Origin: Thiohalomonas sp041685045
GTDB taxonomy: Bacteria; Pseudomonadota; Gammaproteobacteria; Thiohalomonadales; Thiohalomonadaceae
Reading direction: 5' to 3'
Assembly (NCBI GenBank): GCA_041685045.1
Contig: JAWLGP010000018.1
Span: 1-64,000 of the forward strand
DNA length: 64,000 nt
The notes below the pieces were generated by a model. The model was not told the origin of the DNA and searched no databases. It was given only the letters and a program-made list of their open reading frames with translations. Positions 24,627 through 34,800 of this stretch are shown here, piece by piece; the first letter of the stretch is position 1, and each line of letters opens with the position of its first letter. Position numbers and translations under genes: made by a program.

Positions 24627-25706
24627 TTACCAGTAGGCGTCGAAGCGCACCCCGATGTATTCGGTGGCGAAGGCATTACGGCCGCTGATCGGAATTCCGC
24701 CCAGGAGCGTTATCGTGAGCGGGACCTTTCGGGGAAACAGGCTGAGCTGGATCTGGGGCTCCAGGCGTAACAGGTTGCTGTTGCTGTCGGCAACCGGCAC
24801 CAGGCCCCCCGCAAAACGGCCGCTTGCCGGGTCGTAGGCCTGGGTCTCGAGCGCATCCTGCCGTTCATAGATCCCTTTCAGCTCCAGGCTCCAGTCGTGA
24901 CTGCCGCGGGGAATACGGTAACGGGCCCACATCTCCGCATAGTGATAAAACCCGGGCTGAAACTCCCGGGACAGGACCCGCGTCGGGTCGGTCGGAACCA
25001 GTGCGTCGCGTTCGTCGGCCAGCTGGTACTCGTGACGGGTGTGCAGGTTGATGAGCCAGCGTTCGCTCGGCTCCCAGTCGAAATAGGTCCAGATCCCGAC
25101 GTCGTACTGGCCGTCGCCGATCGAAAGGTCGCCCGCGTCCCGCGGGTCGGCCACGTGACCGGTGGGCAGGCGCACCCCAACGCCAACGGCCGCGCGCGCC
25201 GGTGAATCGTTTTCACCCAGCACCCGCCGCTTGAGGCCGACCACCGTATCCCCAATGGCGGCGGCGGAGGCGGTGGTGGCCGCACCCTCGATCAACGCCT
25301 GTTGTGACGCAGGCAATGATCCCCACCCCACGCCCCGGGTCAGGCCGCCGGCACGCTGGTAGCTCTGGTCGGCATAGTAGGTCCACAGGCCGAGGCTGAC
25401 AGAGTCGGTGATGCCGTACTCCCAATAGAGGTCGTGGCGCGTGAACGACAGCTCGCCGCCGGGGGCGATGCGGTAGAGGGTGGCGACCGACATCGGCAGC
25501 CCGGCCGAGGTCAGCGAGGCCTGGTTGAAGGCGGCCACCGATTGCCGCTCTCCGCCGGCATCGAACCGTTCGTCCGCGCCACCGGTCATGACCTGATAGC
25601 GGAGGTGGTGGTTGCCCGGTGGCAGTACCTGGGCGGTATCGGCGTGGGACGGTGTCACGGAAGCGGAAAAGCAGAACGCGGCGACGCGGCAGTGATTTTT
25701 GTACAT
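24627..25706 (-). CDS. Probable outer-membrane beta-barrel protein
   Basis: The 359-residue precursor has a signal peptide (MYKNHCRVAAFCFSASVTPSHA). The mature part alternates aromatic and polar residues in the way of beta-barrels (LYWEYGITDSVSLGLWTYYA, VGIWTYFDWEP, YEQ-like strand starts) and ends in an aromatic strand, EYIGVRFDAYW. It resembles uncharacterised outer-membrane or 'transporter' family proteins of sulfur bacteria. Cargo and function are unknown. A terminator-like hairpin and the sulfur-globule-like gene lie upstream on the same strand. Confidence 0.7.
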   Translation of the reverse strand: MYKNHCRVAAFCFSASVTPSHADTAQVLPPGNHHLRYQVMTGGADERFDAGGERQSVAAFNQASLTSAGLPMSVATLYRIAPGGELSFTRHDLYWEYGITDSVSLGLWTYYADQSYQRAGGLTRGVGWGSLPASQQALIEGAATTASAAAIGDTVVGLKRRVLGENDSPARAAVGVGVRLPTGHVADPRDAGDLSIGDGQYDVGIWTYFDWEPSERWLINLHTRHEYQLADERDALVPTDPTRVLSREFQPGFYHYAEMWARYRIPRGSHDWSLELKGIYERQDALETQAYDPASGRFAGGLVPVADSNSNLLRLEPQIQLSLFPRKVPLTITLLGGIPISGRNAFATEYIGVRFDAYW

Positions 25707-25806
25707 GTTATCGGCTCGAGAGACGGGGGCGCTCCTGCCGCTGGTTTACGCCCTTCCGTGTTCGGCCGCTATTCTGTGTTATTCAGGTAGGCAGGTCCAG
25801 TTGGAC

Positions 25807-25837
25807 AAAAAAAAGCCCATGCAACGCTGCATGGGCT
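25807..25837 (-). terminator. Rho-independent terminator of the sulfur-globule-like gene
   Basis: AGCCCATGCA pairs with TGCATGGGCT (25814-25837) around a four-base loop. On the minus strand a run of T residues follows (plus-strand A-tract at 25807-25814). It lies 31 bases after the stop codon at 25868, so it ends that transcript cleanly before the outer-membrane gene. Confidence 0.9.
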
Positions 25838-25867
25838 GGGCATCCCCGACGGATCAGGAAAGGGAAG

Positions 25868-26329
25868 TTACTTGTTGGCTTGGGTGTTGTTGTTGGTGCC
25901 GCGCATCATCACCAGCTGACGATCGAAGGCTTCGCGCTGGGCCTGCATGGCGGCCTGACGCTGTTCGCGCAGCTCTTCCTGGAATTTCAGCGCGGCATCG
26001 CGCTGGGCGTCCATCGCCTTGCGCTGCTGTTCCATCTGCTGCTGCATCTGCTCCGGGTTCATGAACGGCGTGGCAGCCGGGCCGTAGGCAGCCGGGCCGT
26101 AGGCGTACGGGCCATAGCCGTAAGGAGCGTAGCCATACGGGCCGTTGTAGCCGTAGCCGTTGCCATAGCCGCGGCCGTGACCACGTCCGGAGAAGTTCAT
26201 GGAGAAGCCGACATCGCCATCCATGTAGCCATCACCAAAGCCGTTGTTGCCCCAACCGGGGCCCCACCAAGCCTGGGAAGCGGTCGATACGGCGAGCAGT
26301 GCAGCGGCGGCAAGCAGTTTCCGTTTCAT
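25868..26329 (-). CDS. Gly/Tyr-rich secreted protein resembling sulfur globule protein SgpC
   Basis: The 153-residue precursor has a signal peptide (MKRKLLAAAALLAVSTASQA). WWGPGWGNNGFGDGYMDGD and a long Gly/Tyr/Pro-rich stretch with repeats (YGNGYGYNGPYGYAPYGYGP) follow. This start and composition resemble the envelope protein SgpC of Allochromatium sulfur globules. The C-terminal half differs: a Gln/Glu/Ala-rich coiled coil (MQQQMEQQRKAMDAQRDAA). GGAGA precedes the ATG. If correct, the protein coats periplasmic sulfur globules formed during sulfide or thiosulfate oxidation. Confidence 0.65.
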   Translation of the reverse strand: MKRKLLAAAALLAVSTASQAWWGPGWGNNGFGDGYMDGDVGFSMNFSGRGHGRGYGNGYGYNGPYGYAPYGYGPYAYGPAAYGPAATPFMNPEQMQQQMEQQRKAMDAQRDAALKFQEELREQRQAAMQAQREAFDRQLVMMRGTNNNTQANK

Positions 26330-26540
26330 TTCAGTTCTCCTTCGAATTATGTCTGTTGTGACGCTTGTGTCGGGTTGGACTCGTTGTTGTCACCGGCCGG
26401 GCGTTGTGGTAACGGTCACCGTGTCGATAAGCGTATAAGAGGATTCTGAAGAATCAAGTTGGCACGGCGATTTTCGATGCGGTGTTCGCCATTCGTGTTA
26501 CGCTTCCCGGCAAATTCACTGATTAGACAAAGGAGAGCAT

Positions 26541-26837
26541 ATGGCCGAAACGGTCGACGAACTCTCGGTCGATTACACCGAAGAAGGCGTTCTGGTTACC
26601 AAGCAGCTCGACAAGGTGGTCCTCTCCAAGGGGGCGTGGGCAACGGTGCTGTTTCGCTACCAGGACTGGGACCGCGCCAAAAGCGATTACGGGCCCGAGA
26701 AGTACACCATCCGCCGTTACCAGAAGCGGGGCGGCGTGTTTCAGCAGAAATCCAAATTCAACATTTCCAGCCGCGACCAGGCGATGAAGATCGTCGAGGC
26801 GCTGCAAAAGTGGATCGCAGAGACGGAGACCCCTTGA
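26541..26837 (+). CDS. Conserved hypothetical protein, possibly PC4-like
   Basis: This 98-residue protein with a strong ribosome site (AAAGGAGAG) reads as four beta strands then a helix (VLVTKQLDKVVLSKGAWATV, LFRYQDWDRAKSDYGPEKYT, then IRRYQKRGG and a KFNISSRDQAMKIVEALQKW ending). The strand-then-helix plan with KFNISSxxQA resembles PC4/YdbC-like nucleic-acid-binding proteins, but this is a guess. It is the first gene of a three-gene unit with an HTH-type protein and a ferredoxin reductase. Confidence 0.6.
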   Translation: MAETVDELSVDYTEEGVLVTKQLDKVVLSKGAWATVLFRYQDWDRAKSDYGPEKYTIRRYQKRGGVFQQKSKFNISSRDQAMKIVEALQKWIAETETP

Positions 26838-26881
26838 CGGTCGCCTCGAAGCGGCCGCCGGTGAAGGAGGGCGAGACGCGC

Positions 26882-27325
26882 ATGGCCCGTCACATCACGG
26901 TGGCCGCGGCGGCCCGGCTGCTGGGGGTCGGGCGCCGCCAACTGCAACAGCTGATCCAGCGGGGTGAACTGGAGACCTTCGAGGGGATGCTGGACATGGA
27001 CGCCATTGCCGCCCGTTTCCCCCAGCTTGCGGTAGTGCCGGATCCCGTGCTCGAGCGGCTCGGCGACATCCGCGCCACCGCCTTTTCGCGCCGGGTGCGC
27101 GACACCGTCACCCCGGACCGCGCCTCCCTCGAGAACCAACTGCGTCGCCGCAATACCGAGTTGTCGGTGGAGCGGGCGCGGGCGAACCGGATGGAGCGGA
27201 TCCTCAACGATCTGGCGTCCCGCCTGGGCCAGTTGCAGCTCAGCGAGGACCCCGCCTGTCGGCAGGTGGCTGCCGAAGTGGGTCACTGGCTGCGCGCACG
27301 GCTGGACGACGCCGCCGAATCATGA
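26882..27325 (+). CDS. HTH/excisionase-type hypothetical protein
   Basis: The 147-residue protein starts with a MerR/excisionase-like helix-turn-helix: TVAAAARLLGVGRRQLQQLI then QRGELETFEGMLDMDAIAAR (residues about 6-45). The middle and end are helical and coiled-coil-like (RRRNTELSVERARANRMERI). Its TGA overlaps the next ATG (27322-27325). DNA binding is inferred. Family members I recall only as uncharacterised proteins beside ferredoxin-reductase genes. Confidence 0.6.
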   Translation: MARHITVAAAARLLGVGRRQLQQLIQRGELETFEGMLDMDAIAARFPQLAVVPDPVLERLGDIRATAFSRRVRDTVTPDRASLENQLRRRNTELSVERARANRMERILNDLASRLGQLQLSEDPACRQVAAEVGHWLRARLDDAAES

Positions 27326-28296
27326 GCCACACCGTCCGGCTGCTGCCCGACGGCCGCGAATTCTCGGCCGAGCCACAGGAGACCCTGCTCGAGGCGGCGC
27401 TCCGCTCCGGGATTGACCTGCAGTATGGCTGCGCCGGCGGCACCTGCGGCGAGTGCAAGGCGCGCGTCGTCTCCGGCCAGCTCGGGGCTGCCGAGTTTCA
27501 CGATTACGTCCTCACCGATGCCGAAAAGGCGCAGGGCGTCGTGTTGCTGTGCCGCAGCCATGCCGCGACGGATCTGGTCATCGAGGCGGACGAGGTGCGG
27601 CCCGGCGACATCCCGCTGCAGCGACTGACCGCCCGCATCGCCGGCATGGAGCGTCACGGCGATTACCTCCTGCTGCAACTGCGTACGCCCCGGACCCGTA
27701 CCCTGCGGTTTCTTGCCGGGCAGTCGGTGGTGTTGTCGGTGCCGGGTATCGGCTCCCGCTCCCTCGCCGTGGCGAGTTGTCCCTGTAACGGCATGCTGTT
27801 GCAGTTCCATCTCCATGCGGGAGAGTACGACCCGTTGACCCGCCACCTCTTCGCGACCGCACGGCTGTCCGATGCCATCGAAGTGGAAGGGCCGGTCGGC
27901 AGGTTCACCCTGGACGAGTCATCCACCCGGCCGCTGGTCATGGTTGCTGAAGGGACCGGCTTTGCGCCGATCAAGAGCCTCATCGAGCACTACATCGCGC
28001 TCGACATGCCGCAAACCCTCTATCTTTTCTGGCTGACGGAGACCGGTGGCCATTACCTGGCCAATCTCTGCCGGGCGTGGCACGACGCGCTGGACCGCTT
28101 CGAATTCCGGCTGATGGACACCGAAGAACGGGAGGCCCCGGCCCGGGCGATCCGCCGCGAGCTGCCGGCGGTCGGTCCGGCCGACTGGTACCTCGCGACC
28201 GGCCCCTGCCTTGCCGGAGCCCTGGCGTCGGGGCGCAGCCCGGAGGACAGCTGGTCGGTTTACGGCCAGGAGCCCCCCTTGGTCACCGACGAGTAA
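27322..28296 (+). CDS. 2Fe-2S ferredoxin / NAD(P)H-flavin reductase fusion
   Basis: The 324-residue protein has an N-terminal plant-type ferredoxin domain with CxxxxCxxC (YGCAGGTCGECKARV, residues about 33-47) and a fourth Cys in VLLCRSHA. A reductase domain follows, with FAD-binding FLAGQSVVLSVPG, a substituted RxxS box (RSLAVASCP) and the NAD-binding VAEGTGFAPIKSLIE. The layout is that of CDP-6-deoxy-glucoseen reductase/oxygenase reductases. It carries electrons from NAD(P)H to an unknown acceptor; no oxygenase partner is adjacent. Third gene of the 26541 operon. Confidence 0.85.
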   Translation: MSHTVRLLPDGREFSAEPQETLLEAALRSGIDLQYGCAGGTCGECKARVVSGQLGAAEFHDYVLTDAEKAQGVVLLCRSHAATDLVIEADEVRPGDIPLQRLTARIAGMERHGDYLLLQLRTPRTRTLRFLAGQSVVLSVPGIGSRSLAVASCPCNGMLLQFHLHAGEYDPLTRHLFATARLSDAIEVEGPVGRFTLDESSTRPLVMVAEGTGFAPIKSLIEHYIALDMPQTLYLFWLTETGGHYLANLCRAWHDALDRFEFRLMDTEEREAPARAIRRELPAVGPADWYLATGPCLAGALASGRSPEDSWSVYGQEPPLVTDE

Positions 28297-28411
28297 CCGT
28301 CCGCTGCGACAATCCGCCGGCCCAATGTTGAACAACGGGCCATCCTATAGTTAAGTTCACCGTATTACCGCTGGAACGGGCACCAACAATAACCGGGGAA
28401 GGGGTTTCATC

Positions 28412-31183
28412 ATGGCAGCGAAAAAGTGGGTCTACGCGTTCACCGAGGGCGATGGCAAGGACAAGAAACTGCTGGGCGGCAAGGGGGCCAACCTCTGCGA
28501 GATGACCCAGATCGGGCTCAATGTGCCGCCGGGATACGTCATCACCACCGAGGCGTGCCTCTCCTATCTCGATCATGCCCAGCGCCAGCTGCCCGACGGG
28601 TTGCTGGACGAGGTCCGCGAACACACCCGCCGCCTGGAGGAGGCCACCGGCAAGGGCTTCGGGAACGCCGACAACCCGCTGCTGGTATCAGTGCGTTCCG
28701 GCTCGGCCATGTCGATGCCGGGGATGATGGACACCATTCTCAACCTCGGTCTCAACGAGGACACGCTGGCCGGCCTCATCCGCCAGACCGGCAACGAGCG
28801 TTTCGGCTGGGACGCCTACCGGCGCTTCATCCAGCTGTTCGGCAAGGTGGCGCTCGGCGTTGCCGACGAGCACTTTGACGAGCACTTCGAGGCGATCAAA
28901 CGCCAGGCCGGGGTGAAGGCGGATATCGGCCTCGAGACCGAACACCTCAAGGAGATCTCGCGCCTGTTCCTGGAGGTGGTGCAGGAGCAGACCGGCAAGC
29001 CGTTCCCGTCCGACCCGCTGCAGCAGCTGGAACTGGCCATCAAGGCGGTATTCAACTCCTGGTCGGGCAAGCGCGCGGTGGATTACCGGCGCGAGTTCAA
29101 GATCACGCCGGACATGGCCAACGGCACGGCGGTCAACGTGGTCACCATGGTGTTCGGCAACATGGGCAACGACTGCGCCACTGGCGTCGGATTCACCCGC
29201 GACCCCGGCACCGGCGAGAACGTCATGTTCGGCGAGTACCTGGTCAACGCCCAGGGCGAGGATGTGGTGGCCGGCATCCGCACACCCAAGCCGGTGGCGG
29301 CCATGGCCGACGAGATGCCGGAGATGCACCGGCAGCTCACCGAACTGCGCAACAAGCTCGAAGCCCACTACCGCGAGGTGCAGGATTTCGAATACACCAT
29401 TGAAAAGGGCGTGCTCTACTGCCTGCAGACCCGCAACGGCAAGATGAACGCCACGGCCAAGGTGCGCACCTCGGTGGAGATGGTCAACGAGGGGCTGATC
29501 TCCCGCGAGGAGGCGCTGCTGCGGGTGGAGCCCGACATGCTCGAGCAGCTGCTGCACCCGCGACTCGACCCCCAGCACAAGGCCACCCCGGTGGCGACCG
29601 GCCTGGCTGCCTCCCCCGGCGCCGCCTCCGGCAAGGCGGTGTTCGATGCCGACCGTGCCGAACTGCTCGGCCGCGGCGGCGAGAAGGTGATCCTGGTGCG
29701 CGAGGAGACCAAGCCGGAGGACATTCATGGTTTCTTCGCCTCCCAGGGCATCCTCACCTCCCGTGGCGGCAAGACGTCCCACGCGGCGGTAGTGGCTCGC
29801 GGCATGGGCAAACCCTGCGTCGCCGGTGCCGAGGGCATCCACGTCAACGTCAAGGCTCGCCTGGCGGCGGTGGGCGAGACCTCCTTCCAGGAGGGCGACG
29901 TGATCACCATCGACGGCTCCACCGGTGATGTCTACATGGGCGAGATCCCGACCGTCGACCCGGAATTTTCCGACAACCTGAAGACGCTGCTCGGCTGGGC
30001 CGACGAGGTGGCCCGGCTGAAGGTGATGGCCAACGCCGACACCCCGGCGGCGGCGCGCAAGGCGGTGGAGTTCGGTGCCCGCGGCATCGGCCTGTGCCGC
30101 ACCGAGCGCATGTTCAATGCGGTGGAGCGGCTGCCGGTGGTGGTGGAGATGATCCTGGCCGACACCCTGGAGCAGCGCCGCGATGCCCTCGACAAACTGC
30201 TACCGATGCAGCGCGGCGACTTCAAGGAGATCTTCAAGGTGATGTCGCCGCATCCGGTGACGGTGCGCCTGCTCGACCCGCCGATGCACGAGTTCCTGCC
30301 CACCGAGCAGCAGCTGCTCGACGAGCTGGGCCATCTGGAACACCTGCTGGTCAACATGCAGGGGCTGAACGAACTGGTCGGCAGCCTGCGCCTGCTGCGC
30401 CCCGGTTCCCGCCACACCGACATGCCGGCGCCGTTCGACGTGCTGAACGCCGAACTGGTGGCCGAGGCCATCGCCAAGAAGCGGCAGATGCTGAACAAGG
30501 TGCGGGTGCTGTACGAGGTCAACCCGATGCTCGGCCACCGCGGTGTGCGTCTCGGTATCACCTATCCCGAGATCTACCGCATGCAGATCCAGGCCGTTTT
30601 GGAGGCGGCCGCCGAGCTGCAGCGCGAGGGGCTCAAGGTGGTGCCGGAGATCATGGTGCCGCAGGTGATCAGTCCCGAGGAGCTGAAGATCGTCAAGGGC
30701 TACACCGAAGACGTACAGCGCCAGGTGGAGAACCACTACAGCGTCAAGTTGGAGTATCTGTTCGGCACCATGATGGAGACGGTGCGCGGCACCCTGCGCG
30801 CCGAGCGCATGGCCGAGTACGCCGACTTTTTCTCTTTCGGCACCAACGACCTGTCACAGGCCACCTTCTCCTTCTCGCGCGAGGACGCGGAGAACAAGTT
30901 CCTGCCCCAGTACATCGCCAGCGGCATCCTCAAGGACAACCCGTTCGAATCGTTGGACTACAACGGGGTGCTGAAGCTGATGAAGATCGCCGTGGAGGAC
31001 GGACGCCAGCGCAAGCCCAACCTGAAGGTGGGGATCTGCGGCGAACACGGCGGCCACCCGGCCTCCATCCGCCACTGCCACCACATCGGTCTGACCTACG
31101 TCTCCTGCTCCTCGCCCCGGGTACCGGTGGCGCGACTGGCGGCGGCGCACGCGAAGTTGCGGGAGCCGGAGTACAACTATTAA
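28412..31183 (+). CDS. ppdK: Pyruvate, phosphate dikinase
   Basis: The 923-residue protein has an ATP-grasp domain (LLGGKGANLCEMTQIGLNVP at the start), the phosphohistidine domain with catalytic His in LTSRGGKTSHAAVVARGMG (about residue 455), and a C-terminal TIM barrel. Barrel signatures are GIGLCRTERMF, FFSFGTNDLSQATFSFSRED and KVGICGEHGGHPASI. It interconverts pyruvate, ATP and Pi with PEP, AMP and PPi. Length is slightly above the usual 870-900. ATG 28412 follows GGGGAAGGGG. It is a single gene; no PPDK regulatory protein is beside it. Confidence 0.96.
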   Translation: MAAKKWVYAFTEGDGKDKKLLGGKGANLCEMTQIGLNVPPGYVITTEACLSYLDHAQRQLPDGLLDEVREHTRRLEEATGKGFGNADNPLLVSVRSGSAMSMPGMMDTILNLGLNEDTLAGLIRQTGNERFGWDAYRRFIQLFGKVALGVADEHFDEHFEAIKRQAGVKADIGLETEHLKEISRLFLEVVQEQTGKPFPSDPLQQLELAIKAVFNSWSGKRAVDYRREFKITPDMANGTAVNVVTMVFGNMGNDCATGVGFTRDPGTGENVMFGEYLVNAQGEDVVAGIRTPKPVAAMADEMPEMHRQLTELRNKLEAHYREVQDFEYTIEKGVLYCLQTRNGKMNATAKVRTSVEMVNEGLISREEALLRVEPDMLEQLLHPRLDPQHKATPVATGLAASPGAASGKAVFDADRAELLGRGGEKVILVREETKPEDIHGFFASQGILTSRGGKTSHAAVVARGMGKPCVAGAEGIHVNVKARLAAVGETSFQEGDVITIDGSTGDVYMGEIPTVDPEFSDNLKTLLGWADEVARLKVMANADTPAAARKAVEFGARGIGLCRTERMFNAVERLPVVVEMILADTLEQRRDALDKLLPMQRGDFKEIFKVMSPHPVTVRLLDPPMHEFLPTEQQLLDELGHLEHLLVNMQGLNELVGSLRLLRPGSRHTDMPAPFDVLNAELVAEAIAKKRQMLNKVRVLYEVNPMLGHRGVRLGITYPEIYRMQIQAVLEAAAELQREGLKVVPEIMVPQVISPEELKIVKGYTEDVQRQVENHYSVKLEYLFGTMMETVRGTLRAERMAEYADFFSFGTNDLSQATFSFSREDAENKFLPQYIASGILKDNPFESLDYNGVLKLMKIAVEDGRQRKPNLKVGICGEHGGHPASIRHCHHIGLTYVSCSSPRVPVARLAAAHAKLREPEYNY

Positions 31184-31260
31184 GGCGTGAGGGCGTGAGG
31201 GCGTGAGGGCGTGAGGGCGTGAGGGGTGACACGTGAGAGGTGGCGCCTCACGCCTCACGT
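31184..31260. repeat. Five tandem copies of the octamer GGCGTGAG plus hairpin after ppdK
   Basis: Immediately after the TAA of ppdK come five perfect GGCGTGAG units (31184-31223). A degenerate stretch and a short inverted repeat follow (ACGTGAG 31231-31237 with CTCACGT 31254-31260), containing inverted copies of the octamer (CCTCACGCCTCACG). The block looks like a slippage-expanded REP or terminator. There is no gene from 31184 to 31473; the rest of that stretch shows nothing else clear. Confidence 0.9.
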
Positions 31261-31473
31261 CAGCCAACCCTCCCCCGTCACTCTTAACCCTTAACTGTTA
31301 ACCCAATACCCCCCTTTGGATCTCCCGACGGGAGCGGGTAAGATCTGCATACGGCGCAGACTGGCAATCTCGCCTTGGCTGCACTCGCGTCGTTCGGCGT
31401 GAATGTCTTGAAATCCCCGCAACGGAATAACATTGAACAACACACGCTCACGGACGTGCATGAGTAAGAGGGC

Positions 31474-31854
31474 GTGTCCGTGGAGCTGCAAACGCGAACC
31501 AGCGAAATCAGGCTGGACGAAAACGGTATCATCTGGCGGATCCTTCGACCCGGCGCGGTCGATGAGGTCGAGGATGCTCGGGAGGCCCTGGCGGCCGTTA
31601 CCAGCCTGTGCGACGGGGTACCTCGCCCCGTGCTGAACGACATGCGCGGGCTGGTGTCCGTCAGCCGCGAGGCGCGCAACGTTTTCGCCGACCCACAGCT
31701 GACCTCGAGCGTGAAGGCGGCGGCGCTGCTGGCCGATTCACCCGCAACCTCCCTGATTGGTAGCTTTTTTCTCGGCCTCAATCATCCGCCCTACCCCGCG
31801 GCTCTGTTCACCGACCTGGAGGAAGCGCTCGCTTGGTTGAAAAGTCAGCTGTAG
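31474..31854 (+). CDS. STAS-like (DUF7793-type) protein
   Basis: The 126-residue protein starts at GTG 31474 after AAGAGG; a second GTG at 31480 is possible. Its alternating strands and helices (EIRLDENGIIWRILRPGAVD, then VLNDMRGLVSVSREARNVFA, then AAALLADSPATSLIGSFFLG) fit the small STAS/SpoIIAA-like proteins often found beside PAS kinases. Its last 22 bases overlap the start of the histidine kinase gene at 31833. It could be a regulatory partner of that kinase. The fold is inferred. Confidence 0.6.
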   Translation: MSVELQTRTSEIRLDENGIIWRILRPGAVDEVEDAREALAAVTSLCDGVPRPVLNDMRGLVSVSREARNVFADPQLTSSVKAAALLADSPATSLIGSFFLGLNHPPYPAALFTDLEEALAWLKSQL

Positions 31855-34800
31855 ATCCCGTTCAAGGCCCATCCGCCGCCGCGGATCCGCGCATCGACCA
31901 TATCCGCGACCTGCTCGTTCGCCTCGCCGCCGGCGACCGGGAGGTGCGCGGCACCTCGTCAGGCCGTGGCGATGCTCTCGACGCGGTGATCGTGGGCCTC
32001 AATATGCTCGCCGAGGAGCTGGCTACCCAGAGCGATGAACACCGGGCGGCCGAAGAGTCGCTGCGCTGCTCCGAAGAGCGCCTGCAACTCGCCCTGAATG
32101 GGGCGAACGATGGACTCTGGGATTGGGATCCGGTCACCGGGCACATCTACTATTCACCGCGCTGGAAGGGGATGCTCGGTTATGGCGAGCAGGAGATTGG
32201 CTGCTCCCTCGAGGAGTGGGAACAGCGGCTGCACCCGGACGATCGGGAGCGGGTCACGGCGGACCTGCGCGCCAACATGGAGGGGCGCACATCCCATTAT
32301 GAGAGCGCATTCCGGCTGCGCCACAAGGATGGGCACTGGGTTTGGGTGCTGAGCCGCGGCCGCACCTTCTTCGACAGTAACGGCAAGCCCGTGCGGGTGA
32401 CCGGTACCCATGTGGATATCACCCGACAAAAGCAGCTCGAGGAAGAGCTGCAGAGCACCCGGGAACAACTCGAGCGGCGGGTGGAGGAGCGCACCCGGGC
32501 CCTGGCGGAGTCGGAGGCGCGCTGGCGCTCGCTGGTGGAGAACGCGCCCGACTACGTCATGACCATCGACCCGGGGCTGCGCTGCACCTTCATCAATCGG
32601 GCACCGCCCGGTATTGACTTCGACCGGATCGTGAACGGCAGCATCCTGGATATCGTTTTCGAGGATGACCGGGAGCTGGCGCGTGACGAGCTGATGGCGG
32701 TGTTCCGCACCGGTCAACCAGGGCATGTGGAAGTCCGCAGCGGCAGTCGTGACGCGGGCATCCTCTGGTATTCGGTCCGCATCGGTCCGGTCAGCCAGGC
32801 CGGGGTGGTCACCGCGGTGGTGGCCACCGGCCGCAACATTACCGAGCGGCGCTCGATGGTCCAGGCGCTCAAGGAGTCCGAGGCGCGCTATCGACACCTG
32901 TGGGAAAATCTCCAGGACGCGGCCTTCATCGCCGAGGCCGACTCCGGCGTCATCATCGAAACCAATCGCCGGGGCGAAGAGCTGCTGGGGCGCGGCCGTG
33001 GCGAGATCATCGGCCAGCACTACCGGATGCTTTATCCGCCGGAGAAGGCGGCGGAGTACGAGGCGATCTGTGCCCAACACGTGGAGAATGGGGGGGTCGA
33101 GTACGATGCCGAGGTGTTCCGCGCCGACGGCTCCACCGTGCCGGTAGACATCAGCGTCGCCCCCCTGAACCTCGGCGGCCGACAGTTGGTGCTGGGGCTT
33201 TACCACGACGTCACCGACCGCCACCAGGTGGTCGAGGCGCTACGTGCCTCCGAAGCCCGGTATCGCTTACTGTGGGACAACCTGAACGATGCCGCTTTCA
33301 TAGGCGATGCCGCCAGCGGCCGAATCGTCGATCTCAACCGGGCGGCGGAGCGGCTGATTGGCCGGCCGCGGGATGCGATCATCGGCATGCAGCAGACGCA
33401 ACTGCATCCGCCGGAATTGGCGGAAACCTATGCAGCACATTTCCGTGCCCATATCACCGACGGGGTCGCGACAGTGGAAGACGCGGAGGTGCTGCGGGCG
33501 GATGGCAGCCGGGTTCCCGTCGACATCAGTGCTACCCCGATGGAAATTGGCGGCCAGCACCTGTTGCTCGGCCTCTTCCACGACATCAGTCGGCGCAAGG
33601 AAACGCTCCGCAAGTTGCAGTTCACCCAAACGGCGGTGGAGCAGGCCGGTGATGCAATCTTCTGGATCGATGACGAACTGCGGTTCATCCATGTCAACGA
33701 CTCGGCCTGCCAACGGCTTGGCTACAGCCGGGAAGAGCTGCTGCGGATGACCGTGCCCGAAGTGGCCACGGGGTTTGCCAGGGCGCCAACTATCGAGCAG
33801 ATCCGGAATCAGGGGCGGGCGATCTTCAAGAGCGAGCACCGGCGCAAGGACGGCACCACCTTTCCAGTGGAGGTCACCAGTTCCCACTTCTGTTACGAGG
33901 GCCGTGATTATTTCTGTTCCATCGCCCGGGACATCAGCGAACGGGTCGAGGCGGAGCGGATCATCCTGGAGCGTGACGCCAACCTGCAGGCCTTGGCCGA
34001 GAACGCCAACGACGGAATCGTGGTCGGGCGCGAAAACCGGCACCTGTTCATCAATCACCGCTTCGCCCAGATGCTCGGCTACGCCCTTGAGGAGGTGAAG
34101 GTCATCCCCGCCTTGCAGCTGGTCCACCCGGACGAGCGAAGTCGCCTCGCTGCCTTCATGCGCGGCCGGCACGCCGAACAGGCGGTGCCCTCCCAGTACG
34201 AAACCTCCCTGTTGTGCAAGGACGGCAGCCCTTTGTCGGTGGAGGTGACCGCCGCCCGTACCACCTGGGATGGCGAGCCGGCCCAGCTCATCGTCGTGCG
34301 AGACATCACCGGTCGGCGCCGGGCGGAGCAGGCCTTGTGGCGCCAGAGCGAAGACCTGGCCAAGGTCAACATGGAGCTGGAACAGCTGCTTTATGTCATG
34401 GCGCATGACCTGAAGGCACCGCTGCGCGCGGTCTCGCACCTCGCCTCGGTGCTGGAGTCGGAGCTCACCGGGCTGGACGCGCAACAACGGCGGCTGTTCG
34501 AACTGCTGCGCGGTCGCGTCCAGCGCATGCACGCCCTGATCGAGGCCCTTTTGAGCTACACGCAGGCCACCCCTTCGGAGCGGCTGGAGCGGATCGACGT
34601 CGGCGAGCTGATTGCCGGGGTGATCGCCGAAATCCCGATTCCAGAGGGGTTTTCGGTGACGGTCGAGGGTGCGCTGCCGGTCCTGGAGACCGATGCCTTG
34701 GCGCTGCGGCAGGTGTTCGCCAACCTCATCGGCAATGCCCTGGACCACCACGACCGTTCGCAGGGATCGGTGACGGTAAGCTGTCGCGAGTCGAGAGCAC

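Noticed and set aside
26459..26500. Sigma-54 type promoter (TGGCACG) before the PC4-like gene
   Set aside because: The -12 GC dinucleotide is not at the required spacing from the GG of the -24 element.
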